Positions 1 to 8,661 of a DNA stretch of 64,000 nucleotides are shown piece after piece. The stretch is from Microbacterium sp. p3-SID336. GTDB lineage: Bacteria; Actinomycetota; Actinomycetes; Actinomycetales; Microbacteriaceae. Where the stretch lies: contig NZ_JALXPE010000006.1 of NCBI RefSeq assembly GCF_025143365.1, positions 1 to 64,000 of the forward strand, in the 5' to 3' direction. How positions within the stretch are numbered: position 1 is the first letter of the stretch; every line of letters begins with the position of its first letter. Under the pieces are notes generated by a model. That model searched no databases. It was not told where the DNA came from and saw nothing but the letters and a program-made list of their open reading frames with translations. The position numbers were made by a program, and so were the translations under genes.

Positions 1-57
1 CGTGCGAGCCGCGCGACCGTCGCCGGGCGCGGGTCCGCGGCTCGCTAGGCTGGAGGG

Positions 58-951
58 ATGGTTCCCCCCGGCATCCTCCTCGTCGACAAGCCCGGTGGGC
101 TGACCAGTCACGACGTCGTCGCGCGCACACGCCGTGCCTTCGGCACACGCAAGGTCGGTCATGCGGGGACGCTCGACCCGATGGCGACCGGACTGCTGGT
201 GCTCGGCGTCGAGGGCGCCACGAGGCTGCTCACGTACATCGTCGGCGCCGACAAGACCTACCGGGCCACGATCCGCCTCGGTGCGACCACCACGACGGAC
301 GACGCGGAGGGGGAGGTCGTCGCGGAGGCCGATCCGGCCGTGCTGACCGCCGTCACGGATTCCGCGGTCGCGGCGGGGGTCGCGGCCCTGACCGGGGAGA
401 TCTCGCAGGTGCCGAGCTCGGTGTCCGCGATCAAGGTGGACGGCCGACGAGCCTACGACCGCGTGCGCGCCGGAGAGGAGGTCGTCCTGGCCGCCCGGGA
501 CGTCGTCGTCTCCCGGTTCGACGTGATCGAGACTCGACGGGCGGAGGGCGGCGTCGACCTCGACGTCGTCGTCGACTGCTCCTCCGGGACCTACATCCGC
601 TCGCTCGCCCGTGATCTGGGTGCGGGCCTCGGCGTGGGAGGGCATCTGACGGCCCTCCGTCGCACCAGGGTCGGTCCGTTCGACGTGACGGAGGCCGTGG
701 CCGTCAACGGGCTCGAGGGTGCGCGCACGCTGTCGCCCGCGGAGGCCGCCGGGCGGGTGCTCCCGGTGCTCGCGGTCTCCGCCGACGAGGCACGGGATCT
801 GCGTCACGGCAAGCGTCTCGTGGGCCAGGCCGACCGGCTGGCGGACCGCCTGGCGGCGGCCATCGATCAGGAGGGCGAGCTCGTGGGCATCGTCGAGAAG
901 CGCGGCGCCGATGTGAAGAGCGCCATGAACATGCCGGAGGTCGTCCGATGA
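58..951 (+). CDS. truB: tRNA pseudouridine(55) synthase TruB
   Basis: Makes pseudouridine 55 in the T-loop of tRNAs in the cytoplasm. The 297-residue protein opens with the TruB signature GILLVDKPGGLTSHDVV and carries the catalytic-aspartate motif HAGTLDP near residue 40, with a C-terminal extension typical of actinobacteria. The ATG lies 6 bases after a -10-like TAGGCT (46-51), so the transcript is probably leaderless; the GGAGGG just before the ATG is too close to serve as a normal ribosome site. It overlaps the next gene by ATGA and heads a truB-ribF block. Identity is secure. Confidence 0.96.
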   Translation: MVPPGILLVDKPGGLTSHDVVARTRRAFGTRKVGHAGTLDPMATGLLVLGVEGATRLLTYIVGADKTYRATIRLGATTTTDDAEGEVVAEADPAVLTAVTDSAVAAGVAALTGEISQVPSSVSAIKVDGRRAYDRVRAGEEVVLAARDVVVSRFDVIETRRAEGGVDLDVVVDCSSGTYIRSLARDLGAGLGVGGHLTALRRTRVGPFDVTEAVAVNGLEGARTLSPAEAAGRVLPVLAVSADEARDLRHGKRLVGQADRLADRLAAAIDQEGELVGIVEKRGADVKSAMNMPEVVR

Positions 952-1316
952 TCCTGTGGTTCACCGTCGTGCAGGTCGCGGTGGCCGTCGTCGCCGGGCT
1001 GTTCTGCTTGGGCGCCGGGCTGCTCGGTCGTCGTCCCAGCGACTTCTCGGTCGGCGCTCTCGCGCTCGTGGAGCTGCTGCTGATCGGGCAGATCGTCGTC
1101 GCGATCGTCGCACCGCTCGCGGGCAACCCGCCGACGGGCGACCTGCTCGAGTACTGGGTCTATCTGGTCTCCGCGGCGCTGCTGCCGATCGGCGCGGTGC
1201 TGTGGGCGCTGATGGAGCGGAGTCGCTGGAGCACGGTCGTCCTGGGCGTCGCCGCGCTGGCGATCGCCGTGATGCTGTGGCGCATGCAGGTGATCTGGAC
1301 GATCCAGGTCGCCTGA
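948..1316 (+). CDS. small four-helix membrane protein, function unknown
   Basis: A 122-residue protein that is almost entirely hydrophobic, with about four predicted membrane helices (roughly residues 3-25, 32-54, 68-87 and 92-115). It starts in the ATGA overlap with truB and so is translationally coupled to it. I recognise no catalytic motif. Proteins of this size sit next to truB and ribF in related Microbacterium genomes as far as I recall, but I cannot assign a role. Confidence 0.75.
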   Translation: MILWFTVVQVAVAVVAGLFCLGAGLLGRRPSDFSVGALALVELLLIGQIVVAIVAPLAGNPPTGDLLEYWVYLVSAALLPIGAVLWALMERSRWSTVVLGVAALAIAVMLWRMQVIWTIQVA

Positions 1317-1373
1317 GCCGGCACCCGTGCGCGGAGTCCTGACCGCGTCGGCGGCTCTAGGATGGAATGCGCT

Positions 1374-1811
1374 ATGAGCTCCACCGCCCCCACCACTCGG
1401 ATGACCGGAATCGGCCGCGTCCTCGTGATCGTCTACGCCGTGATGGCGCTGGCGGCCACCGGTCGCAGCTTCGTGCAGATCGTGCGCCGGTTCGACGAGG
1501 CGCCGCTCGCGTACACGCTCTCCGCTGTCGCCGCCCTCGTCTACATCCTCGCGACGCTGGCGCTGGTCTTCGCGCGTCGTCGTGGCTGGTACACGGTCGC
1601 CTGGGTGGCCATCGTGTTCGAGCTGACGGGAGTCCTGGTGGTCGGCGCGCTCAGCCTGGTGCTGCCCGACCTGTTCCAGCACGAGACGGTGTGGTCGCTG
1701 TTCGGCCGCGGGTACCTCTTCGTGCCGCTGGTGCTGCCGGTGTTCGGCATCTGGTGGCTGCGCACGCATCGTCCCGTCGCCGTCGAGCGCCCGGTGGAGG
1801 CCGTCGCGTGA
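1374..1811 (+). CDS. small membrane protein between truB and ribF, function unknown
   Basis: A 145-residue integral membrane protein with about four hydrophobic segments and a short tail rich in arginine and valine. A TAGGAT -10-like box (1358-1363) overlaps the upstream ATG at 1362, so I place the start at the ATG at 1374. The stop codon overlaps the GTG of ribF (GTGA), implying coupling to flavin synthesis. There is no recognisable motif. It resembles the preceding protein in topology but not in sequence. Confidence 0.72.
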   Translation: MSSTAPTTRMTGIGRVLVIVYAVMALAATGRSFVQIVRRFDEAPLAYTLSAVAALVYILATLALVFARRRGWYTVAWVAIVFELTGVLVVGALSLVLPDLFQHETVWSLFGRGYLFVPLVLPVFGIWWLRTHRPVAVERPVEAVA

Positions 1812-2758
1812 TCGTGTTCCGCAGCCCGGAGGAGGTTCCGGAGGGCTTCGGGCCCAGCGCCGTCGCGATCGGGAAGTTCGACGGGGTGCACCAGGGTCAC
1901 CGGGCGGTCATCCGGCGTCTGCGCGAGGCTGCCGCCGCGGAGGGGAGCCGTGCGGTCGCCGTCACCTTCGACCGCAATCCGCTCGCGATCATCCGTCCTG
2001 ACCGGTGCCCCGAGAACGTGGTGACCGTCGATCGCAAGCTGGAGCTGCTCGGAGAGCTCGGCCTCGACGCCACGCTGCTGCTGACCTTTGACGAGGAGAT
2101 GGCCTCGCGCAGTGCGGAGGACTTCGTGGTGGGCATCCTCGTGGGCGCGCTGCAGGTGTCCACGGTGTTCGTCGGCGCGGACTTCCGCTTCGGGCATCGT
2201 GGTGCCGGCACCCCGGAGCTCCTGCGGGAGCTCGGGCCCCGCTACGGCTTCACGGTCGAGGTCGTCGAGGACGTGTACCTAGAGGGTTCGGAGCGTCGCG
2301 TCTCGTCGAGCTGGATCCGCGAGCTGCTGATGGAGGGCGACGTCGCGGCGGCCGCCCGGGTGCTCGGGCGGTACCCCGACGTGCGGGGCGAGGTGGTGCA
2401 CGGCCTCAAGCGCGGACGCGAACTGGGTTTCCCGACCGCGAACCTGTCGACCATCGTCGACGCCTTCGTGCCGGCGGACGGCGTGTACGCGGGGTGGCTG
2501 GTGGACCACGACACCGGGATCCGGCATCCCTCCGCGATCTCGGTGGGCACGAACCCCACCTTCGACGACGTGCTGGTGCGTCAGGTGGAGGCGCATGTGC
2601 TCGGCGAGACCGGGCTCGACCTGTACGGCCACGACGTGACCGTGGAGTTCGTGGAGCGCCTGCGGGGCATGGTGGCGTTCGAGGGCATCGAGAAGCTGAT
2701 GGCGCAGATGGCGGCGGACGTGACCCAGGCCGCGCTGATCCTCGGGGTATCCGCGTGA
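1808..2758 (+). CDS. ribF: bifunctional riboflavin kinase / FAD synthetase RibF
   Basis: Converts riboflavin to FMN and then FAD. The 316-residue protein has an N-terminal nucleotidyltransferase domain (AIGKFDGVHQGH near residue 20; FVGADFRFGHRGAG around 120) and a C-terminal riboflavin kinase domain with GRELGFPTANL near residue 203 and a DLYGHDVTVEF segment near the end. The GTG start at 1808 overlaps the previous stop by GTGA. The open frame extends further upstream but only as shadow sequence through the membrane gene. Length and motifs are normal for the family. Confidence 0.95.
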   Translation: MIVFRSPEEVPEGFGPSAVAIGKFDGVHQGHRAVIRRLREAAAAEGSRAVAVTFDRNPLAIIRPDRCPENVVTVDRKLELLGELGLDATLLLTFDEEMASRSAEDFVVGILVGALQVSTVFVGADFRFGHRGAGTPELLRELGPRYGFTVEVVEDVYLEGSERRVSSSWIRELLMEGDVAAAARVLGRYPDVRGEVVHGLKRGRELGFPTANLSTIVDAFVPADGVYAGWLVDHDTGIRHPSAISVGTNPTFDDVLVRQVEAHVLGETGLDLYGHDVTVEFVERLRGMVAFEGIEKLMAQMAADVTQAALILGVSA

Positions 2759-2762
2759 CCGC

Positions 2763-2807
2763 GTGCGACGACCGGGCCCGCCGCGGCGCGGCTGTTCCGC
2801 GTCGCAC
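2763..2807 (+). terminator. inverted repeat after ribF, possible terminator
   Basis: Arms GTGCGACG (2763-2770) and CGTCGCAC (2800-2807) enclose a 29-base GC-rich loop that can itself fold. There is no T-run, so termination is only a possibility. Confidence 0.35.
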
Positions 2808-2820
2808 CGGCGCGATGGCA

Positions 2821-2826
2821 TAGAAT
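2821..2826 (+). promoter_or_regulatory. -10-like hexamer upstream of the helicase gene
   Basis: TAGAAT lies about 150 bases ahead of the helicase start. It is the best -10 candidate in the 2759-2978 gap, which otherwise shows only the hairpin above. I see no clear -35. Confidence 0.4.
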
Positions 2827-2978
2827 GGAGACGGCTCCCACCGGTCCCCGCACGCCTCGCGTGCTCCGGAGGGAGGACGATCCACAGTCCGCACGGTCCT
2901 GGCTCACGCCACACGCGGATGTAGAGAACGGCTCACGGTTCCCTGGGGATGCCGGAGCCCTTCAGGCTCAGGAGGAGC

Positions 2979-5123
2979 ATGCCGACCACGGCAACCGCCG
3001 CCACGCGGCGCAAGAAGACGTCCCGTCGTGACGACGAGGCACCCCTCATCCCGATCCTCGCGCGCAAGGTCCGTGAGATCGAGGCGAAGTCCCAGCGCGG
3101 AAAGCTGGGCCCGACGAACCGCACCAAGTTCCAGGTCATCGCGTTCCTCGTGCGCGAGGAGCGCGCCAGGGTGAAGGCGGACGCGGAGATCGGCGACCCC
3201 GCGCGCGTCGAGCTGCTCAAGCGCCTGGACGGCGTCGCGACGATCCTCGCCAAGACCGCGGCACGGGACACGTCCCTGATCCAGCTGCTGGAGGCCGCCC
3301 AGGCCACGTCGCCGGTCGCGAAGCGCATGCGCCGCGACTGGCTGCTCGAGTCCGGCGCGGAGCTGCCGCCGGAGGAGCTGATCATCGCGGACCCGGCGCC
3401 CGTGCAGGTCTCCGTGGTCCCCGCTGCGATCGCGGAGCGTCAGGTCACGCCGCCGTCCGTCGAGGCGCGTCAGCTCGCCAACCCGTTCCTGGCGCCGGAC
3501 CTGACCCCGCGTCCCGCGAGCACCCCCCGCCGCCGCCTCGACGGCTGGGAGCTGATGGGCCCGCTGTACAAGGCGTTCGAGACGGGCGCCGGCGGCGCGG
3601 CGGCATCCATGGAACTGCCGCCCGCTCCCGAGTTCGACCACGTGTCGCCCAAGGGGCTCGACGTCATGGTGCACCAGTCGCGCTTCCTGGAGGCGGTCCG
3701 TGCCGGTCACCGCAGTTTCCTGCTGGCGGATGAGCCGGGACTCGGCAAGACGGCCCAGTCGGTGCTCGCCGCCTCCGTCGCCGGGGCGTATCCGCTGCTG
3801 GCCGTGGTGCCGAACGTGGTGAAGATGAACTGGGCGCGCGAGGTCGAGCGGTGGACGCCGCAGCGCCGCGCCACCGTCATCCAGGGCGATGGGGACGACA
3901 TCGACGCGTTCGCGGACGTCTTCATCGTGAACTACGAGATCCTCGACCGCCACCTGTCCTGGCTCGCGTCGATCGGTCTGCGCGGCATGGTCGTCGACGA
4001 GGCGCACTTCATCAAGAACCTGTCGTCGCAGCGGTCGCAGAACGTGCTGTCGCTGGCCGCTCAGGTGCGCGAGCGCACGCCGGGCCACGACCCGCTGATG
4101 CTGGCGCTGACGGGAACGCCGCTCATCAACGACGTCGAGGACTTCGACGCCATCTGGCGGTTCCTCGGCTGGACCAACGGCGAGAAGCCGGGTCCCGAGC
4201 TCATGGAGAAGCTGGACGCGACCGGCTTCACGCCCGCCGACAAGGCCTTCTACCCCGAGGCTCGCGACGCCGTCATCTCGATGGGCATCGTGCGGCGCAA
4301 GAAGAAGGACGTGGCCGCGGATCTGCCGGACAAGCTCGTGGCCGATCTGCCGGTGCAGCTCGACGACGAGTTCGGGCGCAGCATCCGGCAGGCGGAGCGG
4401 GAGCTGGGGGAGCGGCTCGCCGCCCGGTACCGCCGCATCATCGAGGCGCGCGGCGACCGGGGCCTCGCTGCGGGCGAGATCGACGACGACATCGTGCGGC
4501 TCGTGGCGCAGAACGAGCTGGAGGAGTCGAAGGCCGCCGGCACCGGGGGAGACAACGTCTTCACGATGGTGCGCCGCATCGGTCAGGCCAAGGCGCCGCT
4601 CGCGGCGGACTATGCGGCACAGTTGCAGCGTTCCGTCGGCAAGGTGGTGTTCTTCGCCAAGCACATCGATGTGATGGACCAGGCGGAGGAGCACTTCGCC
4701 GCCGCGGGCATCCGCGCCGTGTCGATCAGGGGCGACCAGACCTCGACCGCGCGCCAGCAGGCGATCGACGACTTCAACGGCGACCCCGAGGTCGGCATCG
4801 CGGTGTGCTCGCTCACCGCGGCGGGCGTCGGGCTGAACCTCCAGGCCGCATCCAACGTGGTGCTGGCGGAGCTGTCGTGGACGGCGGCCGAGCAGACGCA
4901 GGCGATCGACCGCGTGCACCGCATCGGGCAGGACGAGCCGGTCACGGCGTGGCGGATCATCGCGGCGCACACGATCGACACGAAGATCGCGGAGCTCATC
5001 GACCAGAAGCAGGGCCTGGCGGCCCGCGCGCTGGACGGCGAAGCCACCGAGGAGGCCGCGAGCGAGTCGGTCCAGCTGTCGGCGCTCATGCACCTGCTGC
5101 GCGAGGCGCTCGGCGCGAACTGA
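2979..5123 (+). CDS. SNF2-family DEAD/DEAH helicase
   Basis: An ATP-driven DNA translocase of helicase superfamily 2, SNF2 type. In the 714-residue form the Walker A is DEPGLGKT (251-258), a variant of the usual DMGLGKT; motif II is DEAH (340-343); motif III is LTGTPLIND; motifs V and VI are GVGLNLQAASNV and QAIDRVHRIGQ. The first 200 residues are unrelated, charged and lack a zinc finger or nuclease signature. The start at 2979 is chosen for its GGAGGAG ribosome site; an ATG at 2949 would add ten residues. The domain pattern resembles annealing helicases such as SMARCAL1, but the role is unknown. It stands alone, without restriction or nuclease neighbours. Confidence 0.88.
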   Translation: MPTTATAATRRKKTSRRDDEAPLIPILARKVREIEAKSQRGKLGPTNRTKFQVIAFLVREERARVKADAEIGDPARVELLKRLDGVATILAKTAARDTSLIQLLEAAQATSPVAKRMRRDWLLESGAELPPEELIIADPAPVQVSVVPAAIAERQVTPPSVEARQLANPFLAPDLTPRPASTPRRRLDGWELMGPLYKAFETGAGGAAASMELPPAPEFDHVSPKGLDVMVHQSRFLEAVRAGHRSFLLADEPGLGKTAQSVLAASVAGAYPLLAVVPNVVKMNWAREVERWTPQRRATVIQGDGDDIDAFADVFIVNYEILDRHLSWLASIGLRGMVVDEAHFIKNLSSQRSQNVLSLAAQVRERTPGHDPLMLALTGTPLINDVEDFDAIWRFLGWTNGEKPGPELMEKLDATGFTPADKAFYPEARDAVISMGIVRRKKKDVAADLPDKLVADLPVQLDDEFGRSIRQAERELGERLAARYRRIIEARGDRGLAAGEIDDDIVRLVAQNELEESKAAGTGGDNVFTMVRRIGQAKAPLAADYAAQLQRSVGKVVFFAKHIDVMDQAEEHFAAAGIRAVSIRGDQTSTARQQAIDDFNGDPEVGIAVCSLTAAGVGLNLQAASNVVLAELSWTAAEQTQAIDRVHRIGQDEPVTAWRIIAAHTIDTKIAELIDQKQGLAARALDGEATEEAASESVQLSALMHLLREALGAN

Positions 5124-5124
5124 A

Positions 5125-5230
5125 CCCGTCAAGAAGCTCACTTCTTAACGCCGTTTTCGCCCCGATTCCGAGTGTGCTGGCGAAGTTCGTCGATTCCGTC
5201 CGGCTGTCCCGTCAAGATCACCGTTTTTCG
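5125..5230 (+). repeat. repeated CCCGTCAAGA / CCGTTTT motif pair and small palindrome
   Basis: The gap before pfkA contains CCCGTCAAGA twice (5125-5134, 5208-5217), each followed by a CCGTTTT(T)CG element (5151-5159, 5221-5230). The first copy overlaps a palindrome, AAGAAG-CTCA-CTTCTT (5131-5146). This could be an operator pair or a weak terminator for the helicase gene. Confidence 0.4.
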
Positions 5231-5265
5231 ACGCGCTCGAATGGCGGCCCGGGGCAGGAGAGCGC

Positions 5266-5271
5266 TAGGGT
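5266..5271 (+). promoter_or_regulatory. -10-like box for pfkA
   Basis: TAGGGT about 58 bases upstream of the pfkA ATG is the most promoter-like hexamer in this gap. Confidence 0.4.
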
Positions 5272-5328
5272 CGATCGCAGGCACTGTCGCCTCCTCCTCC
5301 CATCACTCGAACCTCCGAAGGCAGCAGC

Positions 5329-6357
5329 ATGAAGATCGGCATCCTGACGAGCGGCGGCGACTGCCCCGGTCTGAACGCGGTCATCCGCGGCATCGTGCTC
5401 AAGGGCACCACGACCTACGACCTGGAGTTCGTCGGCATCCGCGACGGCTGGCGCGGTGTGGTGGAGGGCGACTTCATGCCGCTCACCCGCCACGAGGTGA
5501 AGGGGCTGTCGAAGGTGGGCGGCACGATCCTCGGCACGAGCCGCACCAACCCGTACGAAGGCGAGCGCGGCGGCGCCGAGAACATCGCCAAGACGCTGTA
5601 CGGCCACAAGATCGACGGCATCGTGGCGATCGGCGGCGAAGGCACACTGGCCGCCGCGGACCGGCTCGCGAAGGACGGCATCAAGGTGCTGGGCGTGCCG
5701 AAGACCATCGACAACGACCTGCGCGCCACCGACTACTCGTTCGGCTTCGACACCGCGGTCAACATCGCCACGGACGCCATGGACCGGCTCCGCACGACCG
5801 GCGACTCCCACCAGCGCTGCATGGTCGCCGAGGTCATGGGCCGCCACGTCGGCTGGATCGCCCTGCACGCCGGGATGGCCGCGGGCGCCCACGTCATCTG
5901 CATCCCCGAGGTGCCCATGTCGCTCGACGAGATCACCGAGCTCGTCACCCGCGCCCACGACCGCGGTCGCGCGCCCCTCGTGGTCGTGTCGGAGGGCTTC
6001 ACGCTCACCGGCATGGAGGAGGCCTACAGCGACAAGGGCCTCGACGCGTTCAACCGCCCGCGTCTCGGCGGCATCGGGGACCTGCTGGCGCCCGAGATCG
6101 AGCGCATCACCGGCATCGAGACGCGCGCGACGATCCTCGGCCACATCCAGCGCGGCGGCTCGCCCTCGGCGTTCGACCGGGTGCTCGCGACGCGTCTCGG
6201 TCTGCACGCCGCGGACGCGATCGTGGACGGCGCCTGGGGTCAGATGGTCGCGATGCAGGGCACCGACATCGTGCGCGTGCCCTTCGCCGACGCGCTGGGC
6301 GAGCTCAACACGGTGCCGCGGTACCGCTACGACGAGGCCGCCGCGCTCTTCGGCTGA
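5329..6357 (+). CDS. pfkA: 6-phosphofructokinase (ATP-type)
   Basis: Phosphorylates fructose 6-phosphate in glycolysis. The 342-residue protein shows ILTSGGDCPGLNAVIR at the N-terminus, GGEGT at 102-106, PKTIDND at 124-130 with the catalytic aspartate 128, and MGRHVGW further on. Glycine at the position equivalent to E. coli 104 predicts ATP rather than pyrophosphate as donor, while lysine at the 124-equivalent is the state seen in pyrophosphate enzymes. This glycine/lysine combination is known from Streptomyces ATP-dependent enzymes. It converges on ptrB with a shared hairpin between them. Confidence 0.95.
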   Translation: MKIGILTSGGDCPGLNAVIRGIVLKGTTTYDLEFVGIRDGWRGVVEGDFMPLTRHEVKGLSKVGGTILGTSRTNPYEGERGGAENIAKTLYGHKIDGIVAIGGEGTLAAADRLAKDGIKVLGVPKTIDNDLRATDYSFGFDTAVNIATDAMDRLRTTGDSHQRCMVAEVMGRHVGWIALHAGMAAGAHVICIPEVPMSLDEITELVTRAHDRGRAPLVVVSEGFTLTGMEEAYSDKGLDAFNRPRLGGIGDLLAPEIERITGIETRATILGHIQRGGSPSAFDRVLATRLGLHAADAIVDGAWGQMVAMQGTDIVRVPFADALGELNTVPRYRYDEAAALFG

Positions 6358-6367
6358 GCGCGGTGAC

Positions 6368-6395
6368 CCGGCGCGGGTGCGGCACCCCGCGCCGG
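6368..6395. terminator. bidirectional hairpin between pfkA and ptrB
   Basis: A perfect 10-bp stem, CCGGCGCGGG (6368-6377) with CCCGCGCCGG (6386-6395), and an 8-base loop in the 48-base gap between convergent genes. Confidence 0.65.
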
Positions 6396-6405
6396 CGCCC
6401 TCGGC

Positions 6406-8505
6406 TCAGGCGTCGGCGAGTCCGAGCGTGTCGAGCAGCCACGCGAGCTCGAACGCCCGCTCGCGCCAGGAGTTGTAGCGACCGCTGACCCCGCCGTGGC
6501 CGGCGACCATCTCGCACTTGAGCAGCACGTCCGACGCCCCGGCCTCACGCAGGCGGGCGACCCACTTCGCGGGCTCCACGTAGAGCACCCTGGTGTCGTT
6601 CAGCGAGGTGACGGCGAGGATCCGCGGGTACTCGACGCCGTCGCGCACATTCTCATACGGGGTATACGACTTCATGTACGCGTACACCTCGGCGTCGTGC
6701 AGCGGGTCGCCCCACTCGTCCCACTCGATCACCGTGAGCGGAAGCGACGGGTCGAGGATCGTCGTCAGCGCGTCCACGAAGGGCACTGCGGCGAGGATGC
6801 CGGCGAACAGCTCCGGTGCGAGGTTCGCCACCGCGCCCATCAGCAGTCCGCCGGCGCTCCCGCCCTCGGCGACCAGCTGGGAGGGAGACGTCGTTCCCTC
6901 CGCGACGAGGTGCCGTGCGCAGGCGACGAAGTCCGTGAAGGTGTTGCGCTTGCGCAGCAGCTTCCCGTCCTCGTACCACTGACGGCCCATCTCCCCGCCG
7001 CCGCGCACGTGGGCGACCGCGAAGATCACTCCGCGGTCGAGCTCGGAGAGCCGCGCCACCGAGAAGCCGGGGTCGATCGAGTGCTCGTACGACCCGTAGC
7101 CGTACAGGTGCACGGGCCGTGCCTCGGCGCCCGGCTCACCGAACGAGCGCTTCCACACGAGCGAGATCGGAACCTTCGTGCCGTCCTCAGCTGTCGCCCA
7201 CTCGCGGCGCTGCCCGTAGTCGGCCGGGTCGTAGCCGCCCAGCACGGTCACCTGCTTGCGCAGCACGAGCTCCCTGGTCGCGAGATCCAGCTCATAGACG
7301 GTGCCGGGTGTCACGAAGGAGGTGTAGCCGAGCCGGAGGAAGGGGGAATGCCACTCCGGGTTGCCGCTGACGCCGGCGGAGTAGAGCGGCTCGTCGAACC
7401 GCAGCTTCTCCACCGCGTCGGTCGCGTAGTCGAGCAAGCCCACACGCTCGAGCCCCTCGCTGCGGTACTCGACCGTGGCGAAGTCGCGGAAGGCGTCCAC
7501 GCCCAGCAGGCGCCGCCCCGGCTCGTGCGGCAGCACGACGTGCCGCTCGCCCTGCGGGTCGTCGGCGGCGACCGACACCAGCTCGAAGTCGAGGGCGTCG
7601 TCGTTGTGCAGGATCAGCAGCCGGTCCTCGCCGCCGACCACCGCGTGCTCGAGCGAGTACTCCACGCCCTCCCGGCGCGGCCACACCAGGCGCGGCTCGG
7701 CGGTGAGGTCGCCGGACAGGTCGACCAGGCGCTCCTCGCTCGTGATGCTGGAGCCGACCGCGATCACCAGGTACTTCCTGCTGCGCGTGATCCCGGCACC
7801 GAGCCAGAACTTCTCATCCGGCTCGTGGAACAGCTGCACGTCGTCCGACACCGGGGTGCCCAGACGGTGCAGCCACAGCGTGTCGGGGCGCCAGGCGTCA
7901 TCACGGGTCGTGTACAGCACGCCGGTGCCGTCCGGGGTGAAGAAGGCGCTGCCCGTGTTCGGGATCTCGTCGGCGAGCGTGGCGCCCGTGACGAGGTCGC
8001 GCACGCGCACGGTGTAGAGCTCGTCGCCCTCGAAGTCGGTCGACCAGAGCAGCTTCGTCGCGTCGTCGGAGGTGTCGAAGGCGCCGAGCGAGAAGAACTC
8101 GTGTCCTTCCGCCTCGGCGTTGCCGTCGAGCAGCACGACCTCGCCGGGCACGGGCACGCCCGCCTCCAGGCGCGGGGGAGTCCAGTCGTCCTCGGCGGCG
8201 GCCGCGCGGCAGTGGATGCCGTACTGCGCGCCCTCCTCGGTGCGGGTGTAGTACCACCACGCGCCGCGGCGGGTCGGCACGGACAGGTCCGTCTCCTGCA
8301 CGCGTCCCTTGATCTCCTGGAACAGCGTCTCCCGGAGTGCGGCGAAGTGCGCGGTCTCGGCGTCGGTGTGCGCATTCTCGGCCTCGAGATGCGCGATGAC
8401 CTCCGCCGAGTCCTTCGCCCGCATCCACTCGTACGGATCGTCGACCGTGTCGCCGTGGTGCGTGCGGGAGGTGGGGCGTCGGGCGGCGATCGGGGCGTCA
8501 GTCAC
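6406..8505 (-). CDS. ptrB: oligopeptidase B-like prolyl oligopeptidase (S9 family)
   Basis: A cytoplasmic serine peptidase that cleaves short peptides after basic residues. The 699 residues match the family length. The N-terminal beta-propeller is followed by an alpha/beta hydrolase domain with GGSAGG (nucleophile Ser 550), SLNDTRV (Asp 637) and AGHGG (His 670), spaced as in known oligopeptidases B. The GTG start at 8505 sits 6 bases after TAGCGT (minus strand, 8517-8512), a probable leaderless start. There is no signal peptide. It is divergent from the phosphate transporter. Confidence 0.92.
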   Translation of the reverse strand: MTDAPIAARRPTSRTHHGDTVDDPYEWMRAKDSAEVIAHLEAENAHTDAETAHFAALRETLFQEIKGRVQETDLSVPTRRGAWWYYTRTEEGAQYGIHCRAAAAEDDWTPPRLEAGVPVPGEVVLLDGNAEAEGHEFFSLGAFDTSDDATKLLWSTDFEGDELYTVRVRDLVTGATLADEIPNTGSAFFTPDGTGVLYTTRDDAWRPDTLWLHRLGTPVSDDVQLFHEPDEKFWLGAGITRSRKYLVIAVGSSITSEERLVDLSGDLTAEPRLVWPRREGVEYSLEHAVVGGEDRLLILHNDDALDFELVSVAADDPQGERHVVLPHEPGRRLLGVDAFRDFATVEYRSEGLERVGLLDYATDAVEKLRFDEPLYSAGVSGNPEWHSPFLRLGYTSFVTPGTVYELDLATRELVLRKQVTVLGGYDPADYGQRREWATAEDGTKVPISLVWKRSFGEPGAEARPVHLYGYGSYEHSIDPGFSVARLSELDRGVIFAVAHVRGGGEMGRQWYEDGKLLRKRNTFTDFVACARHLVAEGTTSPSQLVAEGGSAGGLLMGAVANLAPELFAGILAAVPFVDALTTILDPSLPLTVIEWDEWGDPLHDAEVYAYMKSYTPYENVRDGVEYPRILAVTSLNDTRVLYVEPAKWVARLREAGASDVLLKCEMVAGHGGVSGRYNSWRERAFELAWLLDTLGLADA

Positions 8506-8558
8506 CGTCCCACGCTATCCCAGGGTCGAGTTGACCGGCACGGGGGAGGGTGGGAGGA

Positions 8559-8576
8559 TTTACCGGGGCCGGTAAA
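8559..8576. promoter_or_regulatory. 18-bp perfect palindrome upstream of the phosphate transporter
   Basis: TTTACCGG-GG-CCGGTAAA lies between divergent ptrB and the PiT gene, about 85 bases before the transporter start. The symmetry suggests a dimeric repressor site; the regulator is unknown. Confidence 0.5.
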
Positions 8577-8581
8577 CGGAT

Positions 8582-8599
8582 GTGAAACCCACGGTGAAC
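8582..8599 (-). promoter_or_regulatory. possible PHO box (PhoP direct repeat)
   Basis: On the minus strand GTTCACCGTGG is followed at 11-base spacing by GTTTCACA. The first unit fits the actinobacterial PhoP repeat GTTCACC; the second fits poorly. Its position ahead of a phosphate transporter makes the reading plausible but unproven. Confidence 0.3.
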
Positions 8600-8661
8600 T
8601 CTTCGTTCGTCACGTCGATACCGTCGACATCTTCCCTCTTCGTCAAGACCGAAAGCGACCG

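Noticed and set aside
2979..5123. Helicase as part of a phage-defence island
   Set aside because: The neighbours are ribF and pfkA. There are no nucleases, methylases, toxins or mobile elements nearby.
6496..8661. Very long upstream extension of the phosphate transporter frame
   Set aside because: It runs antisense through ptrB and has the composition of a shadow frame. Transporter homology begins at the GTG at 8662.
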